From the NCBI RefSeq assembly GCF_964340395.1, contig NC_135553.1, positions 7,927,001 to 7,991,000 of the forward strand: 64,000 nt of DNA, written 5' to 3'. The stretch's first letter is position 1. Every line of letters begins with the position of its first letter. This document shows, piece by piece, positions 1 through 12,900 of this stretch. Source of the DNA: Glandiceps talaboti. Its lineage: Eukaryota; Hemichordata; Enteropneusta; Spengelidae. The notes under the pieces are model-generated. The model was not told the DNA's origin. It made no database searches and worked only from the letters and a program-made list of their open reading frames with translations. Both the position numbers and the translations under genes were made by a program.

Positions 1-75
1 TAGAGAGATGACATGGTGTGCCCTTGTGTATGTAAAACTCTAGAGAGATGACATGGTGTGCCCTTGTGTATGTAA
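1..75. repeat. Two tandem copies of a 40-bp unit
   Basis: The unit beginning tagagagatgacatggtgtg repeats at 1 and 41, the second copy being slightly shorter. A diverged form of the same motif (cagagatgagatggtgagcc) lies in the inverted repeat immediately to the right, so both belong to one element that continues left of the window. Confidence 0.8.
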
Positions 76-88
76 CTATATAATGCCA

Positions 89-310
89 TATAGATATGTG
101 AATGGTGCACCCTAGTGTATGTAAAGCCCTTCAGAGATGAGATGGTGAGCCCTTGTGTATACAAACTTATATATATGTACACACATATATATGTGAATGG
201 TATAATAGATATTCACATATCTATAAAGAGTTGTATACACACACAAAGGCTCACCATCTCATCTCTGTATAGTTTTACATACACTAGGTTGTACCATTCA
301 CATATCTATA
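89..310. repeat. Long imperfect inverted repeat, MITE-like
   Basis: The left arm starts tatagatatgtgaatggt and the right arm ends accattcacatatctata. Inner parts also pair: cagagatgagatggtgagcc near 133 with the complement near 250. The arms are about 100 bases each with a short AT-rich centre. There are no coding signs. It looks like a non-autonomous foldback element. Confidence 0.7.
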
Positions 311-656
311 AAGAGTTATATACATACATATGTATAGTGTTCCGGGAAGGGATTTATTGTTTATTTGCATTAAATTGGTAATGTCAGGTCTAATCAACCA
401 ATAATACATTATGCAAATGATGACACAGTCTTGTACAGTGGGACATGTTCACACGCACACACATAATACTTACAAATTATATAAATATATGTATATTCAA
501 TAATTCAAACCTGGTTTTTGAAAAAACTACGATTTATATTACCTGACATTTCAACTCATTCACTATAATTGCAATATGCAATATTACACACACATCCAAT
601 CAATGAGTACCAAAGACACTCTTTCATGGTTAATGCCACTCTGAATTGTAACGTTT

Positions 657-662
657 TTTATT
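657..662 (-). terminator. Candidate polyadenylation signal of the composite gene
   Basis: AATAAA on the minus strand, 11 bases after the stop codon. That is unusually close, though not unheard of. A second AATAAA lies at 353-358 and would give a 3' UTR of about 300 bases. Neither can be chosen from sequence alone. Confidence 0.35.
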
Positions 663-672
663 GATCATAAAT

Positions 673-911
673 TCAGTGGTATTGAGTTTTTTCATTTTTG
701 ACCAGCCAATTTCGAACATGGTCTTTAATAATGCGCCATGAGCGCCCACTAAGAGAGGGTTCAAGTTCAATTGCTCGCAAGCACTCATCTTTCAACGGTA
801 CTCTTCTTTCTGCATAATTTTTCTCCAAAGATCTATGTATAGCATCTTCTTCTTCAGGGGTCCACTTTCTGTTTTGTTTAGGATTTCTAATGTTGAATTG
901 TCTAGTAGCAA
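673..911 (-). CDS. Exon 12 of the composite gene: basic C-terminal module and stop
   Basis: After a TTTTCAG acceptor the exon encodes about 79 residues, including RKWTPEEEDAIHRSLEKN, RRVPLKDECLRAIELEPSL and GRSWRIIKDHVRNW, then TGA at 675-673. The pattern 'W..EE..A........VP.K..C......P.L..R.WR.IK..V.N' recurs, to my knowledge, at the C-terminus of metazoan proteins carrying this type of recombinase-like domain. It resembles a Myb/SANT-like helical DNA-binding fold. Phase 1 entry fits exon 11. It was found by reading the reverse strand, since it is short and starts without Met. Confidence 0.78.
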
Positions 912-3900
912 CTGAAAATAGAAGAGAAACATATCATAAAAAGGACAGATGGACCAACCAGTATGCAAAACAATTAAAGATCCTTACTTCTGAAAACAAA
1001 ATCTTGATAATTAGGGGGGAGGGGGAGATTCAATATCTTCTACCGGTACTTTTAGCAGAATTTCCTTCAAGTAGCAAGAAAACAGGCCACTGTGAATGGC
1101 TTCTTTTTATAATAACTTCATTGTTATGACATTAATATGCCTCCTAAAAGACACTACGAAATACATTTTGAGTGTAATGACTCTGTCAATTTATGTACCA
1201 AATGACCGGAACTCACCAAGGACATTGACATGTATAGGTGAATTGTTATTGGTTTAAATTACCTTTCCAGGATAGGTACAAAAACAAGGGAAGGTCTAAT
1301 TGATGGAAACAAGTTTAAACTGAGTGTAAATATACCCACCCATATAGTGTAAATTCTGCAGTCTAGTTCATAAAAATTTGGGATCAACTCAGAATGACAG
1401 CTGAGGAAGATTGTGCAATTACCTCCAAATTCTTGATTAAGGCTGTGTTTTTTTAACAAAATTCAGATTTTATAGTTCTTTCCGATTGTCATTGTGAGTT
1501 GCTCCCTATGAAAAGCAGAATTTATATTTAGTGTAGATAGCAGGCACTCAGCTACTTATGAGGTCTGTCCCAAACAAGTACAGTACATTTGTACATAACA
1601 TGTATCAGGGTTTTAAAAACATTGTCAAGAACAGTATAGGCATGAATGCCTAATTTTAATATAACACAGTGCTAGCAACAATGAATAAATGCACAAAATA
1701 TACATTTTTCATCAAAAGTCAAATTTTTGGCCTTACATTCAAATGACTTCACATTATCACTTATACTCTACAAACATTTATCTACCCAAAGTTATACACC
1801 AATCATTATTAAAATCTTTAGACAGACATAGTGCTTGGATGGCCAATGTTCTGTTATGAAGTATATAATTTTACAAATTTTGTTCAATTTATGACCACAC
1901 ACACAACCTTTCAGAGAGATGCAGTTGTATCGGTACACAATAACTGAACTGTGTAAAATTTACAGCAAAATGACAACCATATGGCCAGAATTTAATATTA
2001 ACTCTGTGGAAATAGCTGTACTTACTTACTTCCTTGCTGACTGCAAGTTTGACATGTAAAATAGTCAATCAGTATAAACTTCTATCTTTAAATACAGCAC
2101 ATAAACCCAAACAATGCATGTAATCAAAGGTATATTTTTTGCACTTGGAACTACTCTTTCTGTAACTATCATAAGATATAAAGTGATGGGAAATATATCA
2201 GGGGAAAACAATGGTCTAATTGAAGGCTCACCTATCAACATGTTAAGATACCTTTTTGTTTCATCTGGTAACAATTAAATTTAAAGTCATCAAGTGAGAA
2301 TGGTTTAGATGTAAAATTTTGTAAAATAAAGTTGAAAACAAAGCTAGTGAAAAAAATTAGAAGATAAATGATAAAAGAAGCAAAGTCAGGAAATTCAACA
2401 CAACAAAAATGAATATACAGAGACACCAAGGGTTTTCCTCCTCTAGCTGCCTTCCTTGATGATGCCTGTTGTAAATATAACCACCTAAAAAAACATAAAA
2501 AAATTTCTTAATATTGAATGACTATTATATCAATAAAAAGCCATTGGTTTTGGCTGTATCTATAGCTGACATCACATTAGACATGAATTCAATCACATTT
2601 GAAGGTCCTTCGTGCATTAATAGCATTAGACACCACGTACACTAGAAACGTTTAAGTTTTGATCCTTTTGCTCCTCAAAAAAGGAAGCAATATATATATC
2701 AAAGCCTTGATTGAATGTTTAACCCTTCCATTCCTAAAGAAATATGAAATAATACGAAAACTTGATTTTCATGAACATTTTGGGAAATTTAAGAATATTA
2801 CTTCAGTAGGAAGTAATATATCTTGAATTTTGATCCAATATAAAGTTGATACATGTCTGAAAATTACAGAGAAACAAGAATTTTTGTTCAAAAAGTTTGG
2901 CGGGAAAGTTTCTAGTCCTGAAGGGGTTAAACAGAACTAGAATTTCTACCAGTCAGTAAGGTAATGATAGAGAGGTGTCATGTTATTGTACAATTACTGT
3001 ATTATCTATCAAGGTAGAATGAGCCTCGGAATATAAATATATAATCTTATGCCCAAACTTCAGTTCTAAAACCTATTGTCATTAGAATTATCCTCTCCTC
3101 ATTAAACGTAATTAAAACCAGATTTAAACTGAATGCCTTCCGTAAGGGAATATTGTAATGAACTTTTTTGGACACAGCCCAAGTATCGACAATAATTATG
3201 TGAATTGTTCACTTGCTCTTTAGGTGGAATCAACAGCTTTTATAGTACATGTCACATGATGTGCACTCTGTTACGTTTAACGTATGTACTAAATTGTATG
3301 CAGTCTAAAGTTATAGCCTAATTACCAAGACTCATTAATTATAAAAATTATTTATTAACATGTTAGGTACATCAACAAACTTTATAGGACACAGACAATT
3401 TGTTATGGTTAATGTATTCATGAACGAATGGTATTGGAATTGAAGTATGCAGTCTTAAGATATAGCCTAATTACTGAAACTCATTAATTATGCAAATTAT
3501 TCATTAACACTAATATATCTCAAAATATAAATTTTTGACAAAAAACACAAATTTTAGGCGAACAATCTGTAACCTCAATTGGTGAAATCATTTCTGAATT
3601 CCACAAACTTTAATCTGTCAAGTGACACTATGGCATTTTCCTAGATTTTTCATATTTAAACTGCCCAATTTGCATATAAATGAACACACCAACTTTATTT
3701 GCATAGAATAAACTTACTAAGTAGTACCTAAGTATCGATATCAAAAGCCGAATGCAATATTTCCAAAATTATAATTTTTTAAAAACACCCCATTTATAAT
3801 TTGCACAACTGTTTTCTCAGTGTGATGGATATACTACCAATTATAGCAAGAAACATCAGGGCTCAATTTTTCATTATTTTGATAGCAAAATGGGCTACTC

Positions 3901-6900
3901 TAATCTAAATTATCATGGTATGAATGTATCTAACAGACCGGACTATCACTTGCTTCATTTGGTAGCCCAAAGAAAATTATTTGTAGTTTGTGGACACAGG
4001 AATATATGTACCCAGTAGCCCCAGTACATTGGACTACCACTTGCATCATTTGGTAGCCCAAAGAGAAACAATTTGTAGTACTACACAGTGGTTGTATTGT
4101 TCAAAACTACCACATACTACACAGTGGTTGTATTTGTCAAAACTATCACACACTACACAGTGGTTGTATTTGTTAAAACTATCACACACTACACAGTGGT
4201 TGTATTTGTCAAAACTACCACACACTACACAGTGGTTGTATTTGTTAAAACTATCACACACTACACAGTGGTTGTATTTGTCAAAACTACCACACACTAC
4301 ACAGTGGTTGTATTTGTCAAAACTATCACACACTACACAGTGGTTGTATTGTTCAAAACTACCACACACTACACAGTGGTTGTATTTGTTAAAACTATCA
4401 CACACTACACAGTGGTTGTATTTGTCAAAACTATCACACACTACACAGTGGTTGTATTTGTCAAAACTATCACACACTACAGTGGTTGTATTTGTTAAAA
4501 CTACCACACACTACACAGTGGTTGTATTTGTCAAAACTACCACACACTACACAGTGGTTGTATTTGTTAAAACTACCACACACTACACAGTGGTTGTAAT
4601 TGTCAAAACTACCACACACTACACAGTGGTTGTATTTGTTAAAACTATCACACACTACACAGTGGTTGTATTTGTCAAAACTACCACACGCTACACCGGT
4701 TGTATTTGTTAAAACTACCATACACTACACAATGGTTGTATTTGTCAAAACTATCACACACTACACAGTGGTTGTATTTGTTAAAACTATCACACACTAC
4801 ACAGTGGTTGTATTTGTTAAAACTATCACACGCTACACAGTGGTTGTATTGTTCAAAACTATCACACGCTACACAGTGGTTGTATTTGTTAAAACTATCA
4901 CACACTACACAGTGGTTGTATTTGTCAAAACTACCACACGCTACACAGTGGTTATATTTGTCAAAACTACCACACGCTACACAGTGGTTGTATTGTTCAA
5001 AACTATCACACGCTACACAGTGGTTGTATTTGTTAAAACTATCACATGCTACACAGTGGTTGTATTTGTTAAAACTATCACACACTACACAGTGGTTATA
5101 TTTGTCAAAACTACCACACGCTACACAGTGGTTGTATTTGTTAAAACTACCACACACTACACAGTGGTTGTATTGTTCAAAAATACCACACACTACACAG
5201 TGGTTGTATTTGTCAAAACTATCACACACTACACAGTGGTTGTATTTGTCAAAACTACCACACGCTACACCGGTTGTATTTGTTAAAACTACCATACACT
5301 ACACAATGGTTGTATTTGTCAAAACTATCACATACTACACAGTGGCTTTATTTGTCAAAACTATCACACACTACACAGTGGTTGTATTTGTCAAAACTAC
5401 CACACACTACACAGTGGCTTTATTTGTCAAAACTACCATACACTACACAGTGGTTGCATTTGTTAAAACTATCACACACTACACAGTGGTTGTATTTGTC
5501 AAAACTATCACACACTACACAGTGGTTGTATTTGTCAAAACTATCACACACTACACAGTGGTTGTATTTGTCAAAACTATCACACACTACACAGTGGTTG
5601 TATTTGTCAAAACTATCACACACTACACAGTGGTTGTATTTGTTAAAACTACCACACTACACAGTGGTTGTATTTGTCAAAACTATCACACACTACACAG
5701 TGGTTGTATTTGTCAAAACTACCACACACTACACAGTGGTTGTATTTGTCAAAACTATCACACACTACACAGTGGTTGTATTTGTTAAAACTACCACACA
5801 CTACACAGTGGTTGTATTTGTCAAAACTACCACACACTACACAGTGGTTGTATTTGTCAAAACTATCACACACTACACAGTGGTTGTATTTGTTAAAACT
5901 ACCACACACTACACAGTGGTTGTATTTGTCAAAACTACCACACACTACACTGGTTGTATTTGTCAAAACTATCACACACTACACAGTGGTTGTATTTGTC
6001 AAAACTACCACACGCTACACCGGTTGTATTTGTTAAAACGACCATACACTACACAGTGGTTGTATTTGTCAAAACTATCACACACTACACAGTGGTTATA
6101 TTTGTCAAAACTATCACACACTACACAGTGGCTTTATTTGTCAAAACTATCACACACTACACAGTGGTTGTATTTGTCAAAACTACCACACGCTACACAG
6201 TGGCTTTATTTGTCAAAACTACCATACACTACACAGTGGTTGCATTTGTTAAAACTATCACACACTACACAGTGGTTGTATTTGTTAAAACTATCATACA
6301 CTACACAGTGGTTGTATTTGTCAAAACCACCACACACTACACAGTGGTTGTATTTGTCAAAACTACCACACACTACACAGTGGTTGTATTTGTCAAAACT
6401 ACCACACGCTACACCGGTTGTATTTGTTAAAACTACCACACACTACACAGTGGTTGTATTTGTCAAAACTATCACACGTTACACAGTGGTTGTATTTGTC
6501 AAAACTACCACACGCTACACAGTGGCTTTATTTGTCAAAACTACCACACTACACAGTGGTTGTATTTGTCAAAACTACCACACACTACACAGTGGTTGTA
6601 TTTGTCAAAACTACCACACTCTACACAGTGGTTGTATTTGTCAAAACTACCACACACTACACAGTGGTTGTATTTGTCAAAACTATCACACACTACACAG
6701 TGGTTGTATTTGTCAAAACTACCACACGCTACACAGTGGTTGTATTTGTCAAAACTATCACACACTACACAGTGGCTTTATTTGTTAAAACTACCACACA
6801 CTACACAGTGGTTGTATTTGTCAAAACTACCACACACTACACAGTGGTTGTATTTGTCAAAACTACCACACGCTACACAGTGGTTGTATTTGTCAAAATT

Positions 6901-9900
6901 ACCACACGCTACACAGTGGTTGTATTTGTCAAAACTACGACACGCTACACCGGTTGTATTTGTTAAAACTACCACACACTACACAGTGGTTGTATTTGTT
7001 AAAACTATCACACACTACACAGTGGTTGTATTTGTCAAAACTACCACACGCTACACCGGTTGTATTTGTTAAAACTACCATACACTACACAATGGTTGTA
7101 TTTGTCAAAACTATCACACACTACACAGTGGTTGTATTTGTTAAAACTATCACACACTACACAGTGGTTGTATTTGTTAAAACTATCACACGCTACACAG
7201 TGGTTGTATTGTTCAAAACTATCACACGCTACACAGTGGTTGTATTTGTTAAAACTACCATACACTACACAATGGTTGTATTTGTCAAAACTATCACATA
7301 CTACACAGTGGCTTTATTTGTCAAAACTATCACACACTACACAGTGGTTGTATTTGTCAAAACTACCACACACTACACAGTGGCTTTATTTGTCAAAACT
7401 ACCATACACTACACAGTGGTTGCATTTGTTAAAACTATCACACACTACACAGTGGTTGTATTTGTCAAAACTATCACACACTACCAGGGGTGAACAAATC
7501 CACTGGTCCGAGGTCCGGGACCAGTGATTTTTTTGGGCGGACCACACAAATTTGACCTTGTCTGGTCCGTCGGACCAGTACCTTAAACTGTAAATAATCA
7601 TGCTAAAAAGTAGGAACAGCAACAACTGAATGTGAACAAACAAGAAATACGATCACGATGGAGCCAAAACTACAAGCCTTGCATGACCTTTCGATGGGTC
7701 ATGAAGTATTATCAGGTGACTTCCGACTTCAAACCAGCAATATGCTATAGAGAGGGGGCGTGAACTTTGACAGTTGAATGACTGGTGGGTGCGTCAATAC
7801 GTCATAGTAGCGGCCGTACATCGTAGTTTATTTCACTGAATCAACAACAATGTGAAATGATAGACAGGAGATAACACTCAACGCACATGTGGCTCATATC
7901 ATTACTAGTAGGGACATACCGGTTTAGGGACACGAGAATTAGGAAGACAAGAGTAATAATTTCATTGTATAATAATTCAAATGTATCAAACGAAACATTT
8001 TATTTGATATCATTCTGTCAGCATTGACTGTATTATTGTTTTTATTCATAAAGGAGCTTCAAATGATTTGTAGTAGAACCCCTTTTATGAAATAAAGTCA
8101 TCCAAATGACGCACAAACTTCATGTTATCCCACAAAAGTCCGGGACAAAAGTTACCAAGTTTGTCCACTGGGCAAGTGAATAACAAAGGTTTCATCATTT
8201 TTGCCAACCTCAGTTACTTCCATGATAGCAATCACTGACTGTCATCTTGGTTTTTCCAATGACTTACAAGGGTTGACGATACCATACCAGTCCTCCTGCA
8301 TTGCTTTCTGCAATATGCTGGTCTCGAACCTCAGATGCAGAGCTCAGATGTGTGCACATGTTGCTCATTCCATTTCGGGTGTGTGGGTTGCTTGTTAGAC
8401 ACATAACACAAATGCACTCCAAATCTGAGCATTTATGCTGCTTATTATCGTTTACTTTGTAATAGATAAAACATTACACGATCAAAAATATACACCACCT
8501 GTTTCATTTTCTCCTTGCATGTAATTTAGGTCTAAGTAAAAATAATGTGCTAAGACCAACCCTAGACAGAAATGGTATGCGCCAAGGCATTTCCCACGAT
8601 ATCTTATCTGTTACTATCTGTAAACATAGGACGTCAGTGTCCACACTACGTATATTACCTCTCAAATAAACGACCATTTCCCAAATAGATTTGCTGTGTA
8701 ACGTGTGGCTATCCATCTCGTAAATAATTTAGACCCATCTGAAACGCGAAGGGCTGTAAAGTTTTAAATGGACAACACGGACAATGGTCAATCTTTTGAG
8801 CTATGGAAAACAACTGACCAGCATGACACCAAATGATTCTAGGGTTACACTTACAGATAGTCAACGAAGTATCTATTTTAGCACTGTGATATGATATTTG
8901 CCAAAGCCTCGATAACTGGCGAATTTGATTTTATCTCCACACCGTCACACGGACTCCCTCTAGTCAGGCAATCGCTGTGTTCCTAGGTCTTTTTCCAAAG
9001 CCTCGACAACTGGTAAATTTGATTTTATCTTGACACAGTCACACCATGGACACAAGGACTCCTAGTCAGGCAATGTATGTGTTCGTAGTTTTTTTTTTTC
9101 GTGAGATTTTATAGGATCAACTTTGAAGGGGTTAGTTTCTTTGTACAATTGTGATGATTTGCTTGCAATATCTGGGTTTTCCAGACAAGTTTGACAAAAC
9201 GTAGTACAACTTTTGTCGTCATACTGCAATCATGACCAAGTAAAACTGTTTTTCAATGTTCTTGTCGCATATTTCTGTCAAATTTCTAATCCTTCGTGAA
9301 ATCCAAGTGAAGTCGCCGTTCAGTATTTTTCGTTTCGTCGATGCGTCAAAAATAACCGTTACAAATATAATAGAATTGTCAATTGACTGAAACCAAGCAT
9401 GTCAACTTTATATTTATCATTATAAATTGGGTATTGTTCAACTATAAGTGGTGTACGTCTAAATATATAGATTCATAGGCAAGATTTAATGTTTCACGTT
9501 AGCGGGACCAAGGACCACGGACCACTAATTCTTTCAGCAGGACCACTGGATTTTTTAAGGCACTGGTCCGGGGACCACCAGTTCACAAAATGATTTGTTC
9601 ACCCCTGACTACACAGTGGTTGTATTTGTCAAAACTATCACACACTACACAGTGGTTGTATTTGTCAAAACTATCACACACTACACAGTGGTTGTATTTG
9701 TCAAAACTATCACACACTACACAGTGGTTGTATTTGTTAAAACTACCACACTACACAGTGGTTGTATTTGTCAAAACTATCACACACTACACAGTGGTTG
9801 TATTTGTCAAAACTACCACACACTACACAGTGGTTGTATTTGTCAAAACTATCACACACTACACAGTGGTTGTATTTGTTAAAACTACCACACACTACAC

Positions 9901-12900
9901 AGTGGTTGTATTTGTCAAAACTACCACACACTACACAGTGGTTGTATTTGTCAAAACTATCACACACTACACAGTGGTTGTATTTGTTAAAACTACCACA
10001 CACTACACAGTGGTTGTATTTGTCAAAACTACCACACACTACACAGTGGTTGTATTTGTCAAAACTATCACACACTACACAGTGGTTGTATTTGTCAAAA
10101 CTACCACACGCTACACCGGTTGTATTTGTTAAAACGACCATACACTACACAGTGGTTGTATTTGTCAAAACTATCACACACTACACAGTGGTTATATTTG
10201 TCAAAACTATCACACACTACACAGTGGCTTTATTTGTCAAAACTATCACACACTACACAGTGGTTGTATTTGTCAAAACTACCACACGCTACACAGTGGC
10301 TTTATTTGTCAAAACTACCATACACTACACAGTGGTTGCATTTGTTAAAACTATCACACACTACACAGTGGTTGTATTTGTTAAAACTATCATACACTAC
10401 ACAGTGGTTGTATTTGTCAAAACCACCACACACTACACAGTGGTTGTATTTGTCAAAACTACCACACACTACACAGTGGTTGTATTTGTCAAAACTACCA
10501 CACGCTACACCGGTTGTATTTGTTAAAACTACCACACACTACACAGTGGTTGTATTTGTCAAAACTATCACACGTTACACAGTGGTTGTATTTGTCAAAA
10601 CTACCACACGCTACACAGTGGCTTTATTTGTCAAAACTACCACACTACACAGTGGTTGTATTTGTCAAAACTACCACACACTACACAGTGGTTGTATTTG
10701 TCAAAACTACCACACTCTACACAGTGGTTGTATTTGTCAAAACTACCACACGCTACACAGTGGTTGTATTTGTCAAAACTATCACACACTACACAGTGGT
10801 TGTATTTGTCAAAACTACCACACGCTACACAGTGGTTGTATTTGTCAAAACTATCACACACTACACAGTGGCTTTATTTGTTAAAACTACCACACACTAC
10901 ACAGTGGTTGTATTTGTCAAAACTACCACACACTACACAGTGGTTGTATTTGTCAAAACTACCACACGCTACACAGTGGTTGTATTTGTCAAAACTACCA
11001 CACGCTACACAGTGGTTGTATTTGTCAAAACTATGACACGCTACACCGGTTGTATTTGTTAAAACTACCACACACTACACAGTGGTTGTATTTGTCAAAA
11101 CTATCACCCGCTACACAGTGGTTGTATATGTCAAAACTACCACATGCTACACAGTGGTTGTATTTGTCAAAACTACCACATGCTACACCGGTTGTATTTG
11201 TTAAAACTACCACACACTACACAGTGGTTGTATTTGTCAAAACTACCACACACTACACAGTGGTTGTATTTGTCAAAACTACCACACGCTACACAGTGGT
11301 TATATTTGTCAAAACTACCACACACTACACTGGTTGTATTTGTTAAAACTACCACACACTACACAGTGGTTGTATTTGTTAAAACTATCATACACTACAC
11401 AGTGGTTGTATTTGTTAAAACTATCACACGCTACACAGTGGTTGTATTTGTTAAAACTACCACACACTACACAGTGGTTGCATTTGTTAAAACTATCACA
11501 CACTACACAGTGGTTGTATTTGTTAAAACTATCATTATACACTACACAGTGGTTGTATTTGTCAAAACTACCACATACTACACAGTGGTTGTATTTGTCA
11601 AAACTATCACACGCTACACAGTGGTTGTATATGTCAAAACTATCACACGCTACACAGTGGTTGTATTTGTCAAAACTATCACACGCTACACAGTGGTTGT
11701 ATATGTCAAAACTATCACACGCTACACAGTGGTTGTATATGTCAAAACTATCACATGCTACACAGTGGTTGTATTTGTCAAAACTACCACATGCTACACC
11801 GGTTGTATTTGTTAAAACTACCACACACTACACAGTGGTTGTATTTGTCAAAACTATCACACGCTACACAGTGGTTGCATTTGTCAAAACTACCACACAC
11901 TACACAGTGGTTGTATTTGTCAAAACTAACGCACGCTACACCGGTTGTATTTGTTAAAACTACCACACACTACACAGTGGTTGTATTTGTCAAAACTACC
12001 ACACGCTACACACTGGTTGTATTTGTTAAAACTACCACACACTACACAGTGGTTGTATTTGTTAAAACTATCATACACTACACAGTGGTTGTATTTGTTA
12101 AAACTATCACACGCTACACAGTGGTTGTATTTGTTAAAACTACCACACACTACACAGTGGTTGCATTTGTTAAAACTATCACACACTACACAGTGGTTGT
12201 ATTTGTTAAAACTATCATTATACACTACACAGTGGTTGTATTTGTCAAAACTACCACATACTACACAGTGGTTGTGTTTGTCAAAACTATCACACGCTAC
12301 ACAGTGGTTGTATATGTCAAAACTACCACATGCTACACCGGTTGTATTTGTTAAAACTACCACACACTACACAGTGGTTGTATTTGTCAAAACTACCACA
12401 CACTACACAGTGGTTGTATTTGTCAAAACTACCACACACTACACAGTGGTTGTATTTGTCAAAACTATCACACGCTACACAGTGGTTGCATTTGTCAAAA
12501 CTACCACACACTACACAGTGGTTGTATTTGTCAAAACTAACGCACGCTACACCGGTTGTATTTGTTAAAACTACCACACACTACACAGTGGTTGTATTTG
12601 TCAAAACTACCACACGCTACACAGTGGTTGTATTTGTTAAAACTATCACACGCTACACAGTGGTTGTATTTGTTAAAACTATCACACACTACACAGTGGT
12701 TGTATTTGTTAAAACTATCACACACTACACAGTGGTTGTATTTGTTAAAACTATCACAAGCTACACAGTGGTTGTATTTGTCAAAACTACCACACACTAC
12801 ACAGTGGTTGTATTTGTCAAAACTATCACACACTACACATCCCAGTGGTTGTATTTGTTAAAACTACCACATACTACACAGTGGTTGTATTTGTTAAAAC

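Noticed and set aside
2432-2475. Possible extra exon of the composite gene after a good acceptor (AACAG)
   Set aside because: The frame required by the flanking exons hits TAG within eight codons, so it cannot be included.
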